In this document: one piece after another, positions 1 through 6,983 of the stretch
How the letters are laid out: every line of letters begins with the position of its first letter
Position numbering within the stretch: position 1 is the stretch's first letter
Source of the DNA: an uncultured Prevotellaceae bacterium
GTDB taxonomy: Bacteria; Bacteroidota; Bacteroidia; Bacteroidales; Bacteroidaceae
Length of the DNA: 64,000 nt
Assembly: GCA_902774925.1 (NCBI GenBank)
Contig: CACYKE010000010.1
Span: forward strand, 1 to 64,000
Reading direction: 5' to 3'
The notes under the pieces: model-generated
Databases searched by the model: none
Seen by the model: the letters and a program-made list of their open reading frames with translations, nothing else
What the model was told of the DNA's origin: nothing
Position numbers and translations under genes: made by a program

Positions 1-861
1 AGTGCCCACGACATTGAAGTTCAGAATGCCGATGGTAAAACTATTTATTACAACTACATTAATGATGGCACGGAACTGCAGGTTACTTACGGTGGTAGCA
101 ATTATAACTCTTATTTAAACGAATATCAAGGCAATGTTGTTATCCCTGAAGAAGTAACCTATATGAACAGAACCCGTAAGGTGACGAGCATTGGAAGTTA
201 TGCGTTCTATGATTGCTCCGGCCTTACCTCCGTCACCATCCCCAATAGTGTGACGAGCATTGGAGATTTTGCGTTCTATTATTGCTCTGGCCTCACCTCC
301 GTCACCATCTCCAATAGTGTGACGAGCATTGGAAATTCTGCGTTCTCTAGTTGCTCTGGCCTTACCTCCGTCACCATCCCCAATAGTGTGACGAGCATTG
401 GTAATTATGCATTCTCTATGTGCTCTGGCCTTACCTCCGTCACCATCCCCAACAGCGTGACGAGCATTGGAAATCATGCGTTCCGGTATTGCTTCGGCCT
501 TACCTCTGTCACCATCCCCAACAGTGTGACGAGCATTGGAGATGAAGCGTTCTATGATTGCTCTGGCCTTACCTCCGTCACCATAGGCAGTGGTGTGACG
601 AGCATTGGAAATAATGCGTTCGATGGAGTCGATATTCCAACTGTCATTTCTTTGATAGAGAATCCGTTTACGATAACAGAAAAAACATCGGATTATAGAA
701 CATTCTCTCAAAACACATTCAATAACGCGACGCTATATGTTCCGAATGGTACTATAGATAAGTATAAGGCAACTGATGGTTGGAAAGACTTCTGTTATAT
801 ACAACCTCAACGGTGTTCGACAGTCCGGACCCAAGAAGGGTATCAATATCACAAACGGTAA
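1..861 (+). CDS. BspA-type leucine-rich repeat surface protein, 5' partial, C-terminus frameshifted
   Basis: The reading frame is open from base 1, so the start lies outside the window. From about 180 to 640 it encodes seven or so repeats of 23 residues (69 bp) with the pattern [22 protein letters not shown], the LRR_5/BspA type found in secreted Bacteroidales proteins that bind host surfaces or polysaccharides. A non-repeat stretch ([13 protein letters not shown]... [10 protein letters not shown]) follows and is the usual end of such repeats. The frame then closes with [20 protein letters not shown], which looks unnatural; the expected tail is present in another frame (see 800-880). The gene is therefore probably damaged at its 3' end and may not be exported or anchored normally. 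Family call secure; function not known. Confidence 0.85.
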   Translation, partial: SAHDIEVQNADGKTIYYNYINDGTELQVTYGGSNYNSYLNEYQGNVVIPEEVTYMNRTRKVTSIGSYAFYDCSGLTSVTIPNSVTSIGDFAFYYCSGLTSVTISNSVTSIGNSAFSSCSGLTSVTIPNSVTSIGNYAFSMCSGLTSVTIPNSVTSIGNHAFRYCFGLTSVTIPNSVTSIGDEAFYDCSGLTSVTIGSGVTSIGNNAFDGVDIPTVISLIENPFTITEKTSDYRTFSQNTFNNATLYVPNGTIDKYKATDGWKDFCYIQPQRCSTVRTQEGYQYHKR

Positions 862-998
862 GAAGGTCGTATTAAAATAGTAATGCTTTTGCTGGTACTA
901 TCACTATCTGCACTACGCTTCAAAGCGGAGATGTTGGCATCATAAAGATTGGTGACAAGGCTGTAAAAAGTAGCCGTAAAAGTAACAAAACACATTGA
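800..998 (+). pseudogene. Out-of-frame remnants of C-terminal sorting tails
   Basis: In the +1 frame relative to the LRR gene, 800-880 reads [20 protein letters not shown] then KKVVLK and a stop, a typical Prevotella tail (YNLNGxRxxxPKKGINIxNGKKVVxK). It joins the LRR frame just after WKDF, where intact relatives carry a linker, so a frame-breaking internal deletion is the simple explanation. A second fragment in a third frame (about 876-998) contains GTITICTTLQSGDVGIIKIG and DKAVK, resembling the last strands of a type A T9SS sorting domain. Two different tail remnants in a row suggest recombination among surface-protein genes. Confidence 0.6.
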
Positions 999-1000
999 AG

Positions 1001-1039
1001 ATAATCGAGGAAACATTTGGTTTTCTCGATTATTTTTTG
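1001..1039 (+). terminator. Intrinsic terminator after the LRR gene
   Basis: ATAATCGAGGAAA (1001-1013) pairs with TTTTCTCGATTAT (1021-1033) over 13 bp with one G-T pair, followed by TTTTTTG. Confidence 0.8.
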
Positions 1040-1047
1040 TAACTTTG
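1016..1047 (+). promoter_or_regulatory. Bacteroidales-type promoter for the small membrane genes
   Basis: TTTG at 1016-1019 and TAACTTTG at 1040-1047 are 20 bp apart, matching the -33/-7 consensus of the Bacteroidetes primary sigma factor. It overlaps the preceding terminator. Confidence 0.6.
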
Positions 1048-1117
1048 TAGCATAAAAAAGAAGCAGTTCCGACTGCGTAATTAACCCATATTATTCACCA
1101 TTTAAAACACTAAAGTT

Positions 1118-1207
1118 ATGAACAAGACATTAAAGACAATCCTTCAGATTCTCGGGTACATCATCAGCGCACTGCTCGGTGCCGCTGGCGGAGCGACTAT
1201 GATGTAA
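1118..1207 (+). CDS. Smalltalk-like micro-protein, 29 aa
   Basis: ATG at 1118 opens a 29-residue protein, MNKTLKTILQ then ILGYIISALLGAAGGATMM. It has a short basic N-terminus and one hydrophobic helix with small residues, as in the 'smalltalk' family of Bacteroidales. Members usually sit beside an HU-type DNA-binding protein and an N-acetylmuramoyl-L-alanine amidase; neither is next to this copy (an HU-HIG gene lies 42 kb away). Start chosen because it follows the promoter at 1040 by a short leader. Function unknown; membrane location inferred. Confidence 0.65.
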   Translation: MNKTLKTILQILGYIISALLGAAGGATMM

Positions 1208-1222
1208 AAAGACTTACGAGCC

Positions 1223-1390
1223 ATGGAACACAAAGGTTTCAAAATCTCTCAGTACGCCTGTGCGGTGCTGCTCATTGTGAGCAGTATTGCATTGGTGGCG
1301 TATCAGGTTGTCGAGATTGACGACGTGGCAGGTGGGCTGCTCTACTATGTGGCGCAGTCGTTCCTTTTGGCTGGTTTCAGACACCTTTGA
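1223..1390 (+). CDS. Small membrane protein, 55 aa
   Basis: ATG at 1223, 15 bp after the smalltalk stop, gives a 55-residue protein with two predicted hydrophobic stretches: CAVLLIVSSIALVAYQVV and GGLLYYVAQSFLLAG. The end (GFRHL) is abrupt; as I recall them, similar proteins beside smalltalk genes run on a little further, so this copy may be shortened. Probably cotranscribed with the smalltalk gene. No function can be assigned. Confidence 0.45.
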   Translation: MEHKGFKISQYACAVLLIVSSIALVAYQVVEIDDVAGGLLYYVAQSFLLAGFRHL

Positions 1391-1616
1391 AAGATACAGT
1401 TCAATCATACTGCTTGTAATGTTTTTTGTGGTATTAGAAACCGCTCGGACTAACTACACCGGGTAGAATTATGCAAATATTTTGGCAAATATTTTTCATG
1501 TTTTCTTGAAATATTTTCTGGTCACAAAATAACCTGCCATTATTGCCAAATAGCCTAAGGTTATTCGACGATAACCCAGGGTTGTTTGCACAGCGGTTCA
1601 CAGCGACTTACCTAAG

Positions 1617-1642
1617 TTGTGACAGATGACAGATGACAGTTT
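1617..1642 (+). repeat. Heptamer repeat array A (TGACAGA x2, TGACAGT)
   Basis: TTGTGACAGATGACAGATGA followed by CAGTTT: three tandem heptamers TGACAGA/TGACAGA/TGACAGT. It is the first of four copies in the window (also 1805-1831 inverted, 5266-5288, 9386-9408). Confidence 0.8.
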
Positions 1643-1804
1643 CGAAACAAAGCCCACCCAACCACCATTCACCAGCAAACTATGTCTATATATTCTAATA
1701 TTTATATATACTATTATTTATAAATATAATAATTATAGTATAAATATACAATTATTAATATAGATAATTCTACTATCTATCAGCCCACTACCACCTTATT
1801 CTAA
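1643..1804. other. AT-rich spacer between inverted arrays A and B
   Basis: No gene seen. Strongly AT-rich with an internal dyad: TATACTAT (1707-1714) and ATAGTATA (1735-1742), centred at 1724.5, close to the midpoint of arrays A and B (1723). Function unknown; origin-like or structural DNA is possible. Confidence 0.45.
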
Positions 1805-1831
1805 AACTGTCATCTGTCATTTGTCACAGTT
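1805..1831 (-). repeat. Heptamer repeat array B, inverted
   Basis: AACTGTCATCTGTCATTTGT then CACAGTT; its reverse complement is the same TGACAAA/TGACAGA/TGACAGT array as copies C and D. It forms an inverted pair with array A. Confidence 0.8.
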
Positions 1832-1855
1832 GCCTCCAAATTTTCTTGTTATTCT

Positions 1856-1886
1856 TTTGTGCATTTAGAATTATTTTGTATCTTTG
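1856..1886 (+). promoter_or_regulatory. Promoter of the structured leader and methylase module
   Basis: TTTG at 1856-1859 and TATCTTTG at 1879-1886, 19 bp apart. Transcription should begin near 1893, about 300 bases before the methylase start codon. Confidence 0.75.
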
Positions 1887-1889
1887 CAA

Positions 1890-2160
1890 ACGGTTCGGGG
1901 AGAAATCCGGACTAACAATGCATCGCTATTATTTCGCGCATAGCCAAAAAGCCTCGCAAACTTTAATTGGTATAAAAAGCATCGAAATAATAAGTGACGG
2001 ATAGCTCGTTAAGGGCTCTCTGTTCTCGCTGTTATTAGTGATTGCACACGTTTAGGCGTGATGCATATACAGCGGGACAGGGGTACCAATGCGAGGCTTG
2101 CCTCTTGCTATGCGCAAAGTGCATCACGCTCTTTTTGCGCCATGGCGTGATTGATAGTCG
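1890..2160 (+). ncRNA. Long structured leader RNA upstream of the EcoRI-type methylase
   Basis: No ORF fits this 300-base leader, but it contains nested complementary pairs. GCGCATAGC (1936-1944) pairs with GCTATGCGC (2107-2115), GCCTCGC (1951-1957) with GCGAGGC (2091-2097), and ATTGGTA (1966-1972) with TACCAAT (2084-2090). CTGTTCTCGCTGT (2020-2032) pairs with ACAGCGGGACAG (2069-2080) with one bulge, and a CACG/CGTG hairpin lies at 2047-2060. Outside the closed stem, ATCACGC (2123-2129) can pair with GCGTGAT (2145-2151) or, as part of TGCATCACGC, with GCGTGATGCA (2056-2065), so alternative folds exist. It could be a regulatory leader or a free RNA. I do not recognise the family. Confidence 0.6.
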
Positions 2161-2191
2161 ATGCTAACTGACTAAAACTATCAATTGCATT

Positions 2192-3325
2192 ATGGCAAAT
2201 ACGAATTTAGCAAATGCGAAAACTGCAAAGAACGATGAGTTCTATACGCAATACCCCGATATTCAGAAGGAGATAAATGCCTATCTGGACTACGACCCCA
2301 ATGTATTTCGTGGTAAAACGGTGTTACTTCCTTGCGATGATCCTGAGTGGAGCAACTTTACCAAGTTCTTTGCACAGAACTTTGAATTGTTGGGCTTGAA
2401 GAAACTGATTTCCACCAGCTATGCTCCTGAAAGCAAGAAGTACAAGATACCGTATCAGCCAACGCTATTTGAGACTTCGCAGCCGTACTTCGATAACGAC
2501 AAGAGTAAGACGCACGGCAAGATATTCGTATTGACAGATGATGTTACAGGTGATGGACGTATCAACCTTGAAGATTTGCAATGGCAATACTTGGAGGGTG
2601 ATGGTGATTTCCGTAGCAAGGAAATACGAAAACTGCGCGACGAGGCAGATATTATTGTGACAAATCCACCGTTCTCGTTGTTTAGGGAATTTATGGCATG
2701 GCTGATAGAATCAAATAAGCAGTTCATTATTATTGGGAATAAAAATGCGATTGCTTATAAAGAAGTTTTCCCACTCATTATGAACAATGTAATATGGTTT
2801 GGCCCATCCATCACTGGCGGTGATAGAGAATTTATGGTGCCACGATCATATATTACACATTCATCTTCATTAAGAATCGATGAAGAGGGAAATAAATACT
2901 TACGTGTTCCTGGCGTGCATTGGTTTACTAATGTTGATCATGGGAGACGACATGAGCCTTTGAAACTAATGACAATGGCAGAGAACTTCAAGCATAGTAA
3001 GCATAAGGAAGTAAGAGGTAGGAAAGAATACATTCATTATGAGAATTACGATGCAATAGAAGTCCCATTCTCAGATGCTATTCCATCGGATTATGATGGG
3101 ATAATGGGTGTTCCTATTTCATTCTTAGACAAGTATTGTCCTGAGCAATTTGAAATACTTGGAATTACAGATAGAGGCAATGAATTTGGAATAAAGACAA
3201 AGGAATATACACCCCAAGATACTCCTTTGTATGGTGACTTAAATAGGCGAGGTGCAATTATGGTTGATGGGAAACTTAAATCCACTTTCGCAAGACTATT
3301 AATCCGCAAAAAGCAATCACAATGA
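2192..3325 (+). CDS. EcoRI-family adenine-specific DNA methyltransferase
   Basis: 377 residues, matching the EcoRI-methylase family (N6-adenine methylation, S-adenosylmethionine donor). Typical features are the N-terminal NAKxAKNDEFYTQ, the LLPCDDPEWSNF segment (residues 45-56) and the catalytic NPPF at 158-161 followed by SLFREF. The stop codon overlaps the next start (ATGA at 3322), so the two genes are translationally coupled. With the nuclease-like genes downstream it forms a restriction-modification-like or epigenetic-marking module. The leader RNA ends about 40 bases before the start. The enzyme looks intact. Confidence 0.9.
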   Translation: MANTNLANAKTAKNDEFYTQYPDIQKEINAYLDYDPNVFRGKTVLLPCDDPEWSNFTKFFAQNFELLGLKKLISTSYAPESKKYKIPYQPTLFETSQPYFDNDKSKTHGKIFVLTDDVTGDGRINLEDLQWQYLEGDGDFRSKEIRKLRDEADIIVTNPPFSLFREFMAWLIESNKQFIIIGNKNAIAYKEVFPLIMNNVIWFGPSITGGDREFMVPRSYITHSSSLRIDEEGNKYLRVPGVHWFTNVDHGRRHEPLKLMTMAENFKHSKHKEVRGRKEYIHYENYDAIEVPFSDAIPSDYDGIMGVPISFLDKYCPEQFEILGITDRGNEFGIKTKEYTPQDTPLYGDLNRRGAIMVDGKLKSTFARLLIRKKQSQ

Positions 3326-4399
3326 AGACAGAATTGAAAATCTATACCGTTGAGCAGATTTGCGACGGCTTCGAATACAACGTACTTGAGGGCAAAGGTC
3401 TTCATGGTTTATCTGGACAACTGACCATTCAGCAAACAATACGAATTTCCACAAACCGAACTTGAAGTGCTTGATGGTCAGCAACGTATAACGTCGCTTG
3501 GTCGTTATGTAAAGAATAAGTTTGCTGTGAAAATAAACGGACTGGAGCAGATATTTGATGGACTGGATGAGGGAATTCAGCAGAAAATTCTCAAAACAGA
3601 GTTGTTGGTTTACATCTGTGAGGGCGAAGGCGAACATGCTGAGGAAGAAATCAAGGAGTGGTTTAAGACCATCAACATTGCAGGCATTCCGCTTAACCAC
3701 CAAGAGGAACTGAATGCCGTTTATAGTGGGAAATTCGTCACACTTTGCAAAGCAGAGTTCAGTAATTCACAGAACGCAAACATTCAGAAATGGGAATCGT
3801 ATGTGAAAGGCCCAGCTAATCGCCAGCAGTTCTTGGCAACAGCTTTGGAATGGGTAAGCAAAGGCAACGTGGACGGCTATATGTCCGCTCATCGCCGCGA
3901 CGAAAATATCAACGAAATCAAGACCTACTTCAACACAGTTATAGACTGGGTAGATAGTAAGTTTGATGATGTCTATGATGAAATGCAGGGATTGAATTGG
4001 GGCGAGCTATACGAGCGATTCCATCACTTGCCGTTGAATCACTCCGAGTTGTCGGCAAAGGTAAACGAACTGATGCGCGATGACTTTGTGACCAATCGTC
4101 GAGGCATCTTTGAGTATGTGCTTGGTGGCTGTCAGGACACAAAATTATTGAATGTCCGTCTGTTCGATAAGCCTACCATGCGCAAAGTATATCAAGAACA
4201 AACCGAAAAGGCAAAAGCAGAGGGTATCAGTAACTGCCCTTATTGTGCAGAAGGTCATGAGGCTAACCGCCATAGAATCTGGAAGCCAGAGGAAATGGAT
4301 GCAGACCACGTAACTGCCTGGAGTAAAGGAGGTTCAACAAGCATCGAGAATTGTCAGATGCTTTGCAAAACTCATAATAGAATGAAAGGAAATAGATAA
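3322..4399 (+). pseudogene. DUF262-HNH (GmrSD-like) nuclease gene broken by an internal deletion
   Basis: ATG at 3322 opens a normal N-terminus (MKTELKIYTVEQICDGFEYN ... LSGQLTIQ) but stops at 3463-3465 after 47 residues. The body continues in another frame from about 3431 (KQYEFPQTELEVLDGQQRITS) to 4399. It includes the DUF262 signature LDGQQRITS, a helical middle and a C-terminal HNH domain with CPYC, DADHV, an Asn and CKTHN. Relatives have roughly 30-40 more residues between LTIQ and the DGQQR block, so a deletion that also shifted the frame is the likely lesion. A GTG at 3467 could start a 310-residue fragment holding the HNH part. Restriction activity (nucleotide-dependent cleavage in GmrSD) is probably lost. 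Confidence 0.8.
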
Positions 4400-4411
4400 A
4401 AACTACGAGAT

Positions 4412-5257
4412 ATGGCACGAGGCAAAGTAATAACAACGCATTTGCGTACAGGCGATCCGAACGGCATTCGCACGGTGTTCATCAGCAATAAGATATGCGA
4501 GATGATTGTGTTCCCCAAGTCGGAATTTGAGATGGCGAGCAAGATGGAAGAGAGTTCACGCCCTGCACTCTACATCTTGTTGGGCGAAGATGAGAACGGC
4601 AGCGCACAAGCGTATATCGGGGAATCGACTAATGGCATGAAGCGTATCTATAACCACAAAAGCCATAAGTTGTTTTGGAACAAATGCTTAATGTTTGTGG
4701 CCAAGGATGAGAGCATCAACAAAGCCGATGTACAATATCTGGAACGCAAGGCCATTGACCTGGCTACGGACTGTGCACAATATGGTGTGATGAACGAGCA
4801 GTCAGGTAAGGAAATCTCGTTGTCGAACTACCAGATAGACATCATGGAGGAATTCTTCGATGATGTCCGTCTGCTGGCATCATTCATTGGCTGTCCTATC
4901 TTTGAGAAGCAGGAAAAGACAAAGATGAAGAACGGCGAGAACCTGTTTCATATCAGAGTGCGCGACTGCGATGCCCATGGAATCTTCAACGAGAAAGATC
5001 ACTCGATGCGTATTCTGAAAGGTAGTCTGTTGCCACAGAGTACGGTGCCCTCGTATAGAGACGGTGAGAAGCGCAACGCCATCATTGCTGCTATGTCGAA
5101 ACCTACGAAAGAGGGCTTCTGGGAGTTGCAGCGCGATTATGTATTGGCTAGTCCCAGTACTGCCGCCAGCTATTGCTCTGGTCGTAGTTGCAACGGTTGG
5201 TTGCATTGGATTAACGATGAGGGCCAGTCGTTAGATGAATTATATCGAAGCGAGTAA
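4412..5257 (+). CDS. GIY-YIG nuclease-fold protein with C-terminal DUF4357
   Basis: 281 residues. Residues 52-72 (ALYILLG ... AYIGES) are the GIY-YIG core, and a conserved Arg/His/Asn neighbourhood follows (MKRIYNH, FWNKCLMF). The C-terminal ~75 residues (GSLLPQSTVPSYRDGEKRN ... SPSTAASYCSGRSCNGWLHW) are DUF4357, often fused to GIY-YIG or found in restriction-like proteins. It starts 12 bp after the DUF262-HNH gene, so one operon with the methylase is likely. It may be the active nuclease partner now that the HNH gene is broken; this is inference. Copy C of the TGACAAA repeat starts 8 bp after its stop. Confidence 0.85.
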   Translation: MARGKVITTHLRTGDPNGIRTVFISNKICEMIVFPKSEFEMASKMEESSRPALYILLGEDENGSAQAYIGESTNGMKRIYNHKSHKLFWNKCLMFVAKDESINKADVQYLERKAIDLATDCAQYGVMNEQSGKEISLSNYQIDIMEEFFDDVRLLASFIGCPIFEKQEKTKMKNGENLFHIRVRDCDAHGIFNEKDHSMRILKGSLLPQSTVPSYRDGEKRNAIIAAMSKPTKEGFWELQRDYVLASPSTAASYCSGRSCNGWLHWINDEGQSLDELYRSE

Positions 5258-5265
5258 AGTAACCT

Positions 5266-5288
5266 GTGACAAATGACGGATGACAGTT
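5266..5288 (+). repeat. Heptamer repeat array C
   Basis: GTGACAAATGACGGATGACA then GTT, one mismatch from copy D, immediately downstream of the GIY-YIG gene. Confidence 0.8.
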
Positions 5289-5315
5289 TATATTTTTAGG
5301 GAATAGCACCAATTA

Positions 5316-5347
5316 TTTGGATGTTCCAAAAAAAATTTGTACCTTTG
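5316..5347 (+). promoter_or_regulatory. Strong-consensus promoter of a short transcript
   Basis: TTTG (5316-5319), 20 bp, TACCTTTG (5340-5347): exact Bacteroidetes -33/-7 spacing. No start codon with a real ORF follows; a strong terminator ends at 5435. Confidence 0.75.
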
Positions 5348-5352
5348 TGCCC

Positions 5353-5436
5353 AAACCCGGAAGGGTTATAAAGGGAAACCATAGATTTAACTTCATATGC
5401 CCCCTGTTTCTATTTAGAAGCAGGGGGATTTTTATG
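5353..5436 (+). ncRNA. Putative ~80-nt small RNA, antisense to the XRE gene 3' end
   Basis: Bounded by the promoter at 5316-5347 and the terminator at 5400-5435. It starts with a small hairpin (AACCC-GGAA-GGGTT, about 5353-5366), then an unpaired AU-rich segment, then the terminator stem. The last 25 bases are antisense to the end of the XRE gene (stop at 5410-5412). Exact ends inferred. Confidence 0.55.
5400..5435 (+). terminator. Strong intrinsic terminator
   Basis: CCCCCTG-T-TTCT (5400-5411) pairs with AGAA-G-CAGGGGG (5416-5427), 12 bp with one G-T pair and loop ATTT, then ATTTTTAT. The U-run is on the + strand only. Confidence 0.85.
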
Positions 5437-5745
5437 GTATTCAGAATAGATAGAATACCAACGCAAATATTCTTCTTTTCTCGCTGGTGACATCAGACCT
5501 CCAGCCAATAATCTCCCCTCCATTCTAAAAACGAACTCAGTAAGGGTAAGACCCATTGCATCACAGTACTCCATCAATTCAATTACATCTAATCTCCTGT
5601 CACCTATTTCGGTCTTACTTACGTAAGACTGTTCAATGCCAAACAGCAAAGCGAGTCTTTTCTGTGAAATTCTATGATGCTTACGTTCAATTTTAAGAAC
5701 CTCACGGAAGACTTTCCACCTTTTCTTATATAATTCTTTAACCAT
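5410..5745 (-). CDS. XRE-family helix-turn-helix regulator
   Basis: 111 residues from the ATG at 5745 (MVKELYKKRWKVFREVLK). The frame is open further upstream, but a -7 box TACCTTTG lies only 7 bp before this ATG, so this start and a nearly leaderless mRNA are most likely. Residues about 18-62 form a Cro/CI HTH (ISQKRLALLFGIEQSYVSKTEIGDRRLD). The C-terminal 35 residues are basic. It is divergent from 5860-6267 and may control that gene, the primase module or the small RNA antisense to its end. Targets unknown. Confidence 0.75.
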   Translation of the reverse strand: MVKELYKKRWKVFREVLKIERKHHRISQKRLALLFGIEQSYVSKTEIGDRRLDVIELMEYCDAMGLTLTEFVFRMEGRLLAGGLMSPARKEEYLRWYSIYSEYHKNPPASK

Positions 5746-5752
5746 ATCGCCT

Positions 5753-5760
5753 GCAAAGGT
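5753..5760 (-). promoter_or_regulatory. -7 box of the XRE gene
   Basis: TACCTTTG on the minus strand, followed by CAGGCGAT and then the ATG; the mRNA would have almost no 5' leader. Confidence 0.55.
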
Positions 5761-5859
5761 ACAAAAAATATCCCAAAATCGAATATCTGAGAATACAGTA
5801 AACCTCTTACGTGAATGTGCCCTTGATTTGGAGACGTACAAAAGCAATCTTCAAATCAT

Positions 5860-6267
5860 ATGACAAAGAATAAAAAGAAACAGCGTAGGACGGTTAAACA
5901 GTCCAAGAAGGAGTTTACAGCAAAAACTCGAGTGTATGACTTGGTGAAGCGTGAGTATCACGACGAACTGAAAAAACTATCTCAGGACATTCGTCCCTAT
6001 GTTAGGAATCCTGATGACATCGACTGGAAACATCTCAAGTGTTTTGAATTTAACGACAAGTTAATCAGCAAGGCTGAGTTTGTGCTCATTATTGTACGCT
6101 TTCTTCTTGCAATTAATAAAGGCGAAGGTATGAAGTGCAAGATGTCTGTTTTCATCCGATATCTCACCTCAAATGAACACAGCAATTTTAACATAAAGTA
6201 CAGGTCACTCAACACTCTGATATACAGGATGTTTGAATATCTTGAAAGCCAAGAAATAGAAGCATAA
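5860..6267 (+). CDS. Unknown basic protein, 135 aa
   Basis: Begins with a very basic segment (MTKNKKKQRRTVKQSKKEF) followed by a helical body ending in a region rich in Tyr, Leu and Ile (YRSLNTLIYRMFEYLESQE). No motif recognised. Divergent from the XRE gene with 114 bp between starts and upstream of the primase, so it may belong to the same mobile module. The basic N-terminus could bind nucleic acid; that is only a guess. Confidence 0.55.
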   Translation: MTKNKKKQRRTVKQSKKEFTAKTRVYDLVKREYHDELKKLSQDIRPYVRNPDDIDWKHLKCFEFNDKLISKAEFVLIIVRFLLAINKGEGMKCKMSVFIRYLTSNEHSNFNIKYRSLNTLIYRMFEYLESQEIEA

Positions 6268-6360
6268 AAGTTGTAGCACAAAAACGTATTTAAAATATAA
6301 ACGTTTATAAATCAAGCAGTTACAGAAAGGTAAAAAGATACAGCGTATTACTATTTTGAT

Positions 6361-6368
6361 TACCTTTG
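6361..6368 (+). promoter_or_regulatory. -7 box TACCTTTG before the 6584 gene
   Basis: TACCTTTG at 6361-6368; no clear TTTG at -33. A leader of about 210 bases would follow. Confidence 0.5.
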
Positions 6369-6369
6369 C

Positions 6370-6583
6370 AGCGAGCAATCCAAACGGATAAGACTCAAGC
6401 GCTCTGTCATAGTAAATTTTAATTGATGGCGTGACGACGACCATAAATCTTACGGTTTCTGTTTGTGAAAATCGAACCGGTTCTCTTGATATGCTGCGAG
6501 GTCATAGACGGAAAGGCCAGCTGACTTTCCAGACCTCAAAGCTTTACGATAAATTAATTTTGTTAATTCATAATATAACGATT
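6370..6583 (+). promoter_or_regulatory. Structured 5' leader upstream of the 104-aa gene
   Basis: A two-part hairpin is visible: GAGGTC (6498-6503) with GACCTC (6532-6537), enclosing GGAAAG (6510-6515) with CTTTCC (6525-6530). CGGTT/AACCG can form a second hairpin near 6460-6480. A GTG at 6431 could extend the downstream frame through the leader, but the hairpins and the non-protein-like translation argue against it. Confidence 0.4.
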
Positions 6584-6898
6584 ATGAAAGAAACAAATAA
6601 TAAAATTTGCGCAACCATTATCTGTAATGGTCGCCCAGCTCTCACTCGTAGGGCAAAGTATTTGGTCAAGCTCTTGAAGAGCCTTGTTCCAGACGATGTC
6701 CTTGCTTATGTCGAATGTGAGTTTTGTAGTGAAACTCGCCACCATCAGAACAAGATGGCCGAGAGAATCTTTGCCATACTGGTTGGCAGTTACAAGCTCA
6801 GTACACTTGACGACTCTCGCTTAGAGTTGAAGGTGAACGAACTGGCACATATGCTAATTGGATACATAGACCCATTTCGGCTGAACAGAAACGAGTAA
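6584..6898 (+). CDS. Unknown protein, 104 aa
   Basis: MKETNNKICATIICNGRPAL... The ATG at 6584 is preferred over a GTG at 6431 because the region before it folds as a leader. The protein is small and mixed alpha/beta, with a helical segment (KYLVKLLKSLVPDDVLAYVE) and a C-terminal helix (ELKVNELAHMLIGYIDPF). No catalytic motif is visible. It lies 85 bp before the primase-like gene and is likely transcribed with it, so an accessory replication or regulatory role is possible. Not recognised. Confidence 0.6.
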   Translation: MKETNNKICATIICNGRPALTRRAKYLVKLLKSLVPDDVLAYVECEFCSETRHHQNKMAERIFAILVGSYKLSTLDDSRLELKVNELAHMLIGYIDPFRLNRNE

Positions 6899-6983
6899 GC
6901 AGCAGTAATACCGGTGCGCGTTTATGCGCTATAGTATAGACGCGTACCTTTAATTAAATAACAAAAAGAAAGGAAAAAAGATT

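Noticed and set aside
180..640. Regular 69-bp direct repeats considered as a CRISPR-like array
   Set aside because: They encode in-frame 23-residue LRR units with no unique spacers.
1936..2115. Leader RNA considered as a retron msr-msd
   Set aside because: Inverted ends are present but there is no reverse transcriptase gene anywhere in the window.
6431..6583. GTG start extending the 104-aa protein by 51 residues
   Set aside because: The extension passes through the hairpin leader and reads as non-protein-like; the ATG at 6584 is preferred.
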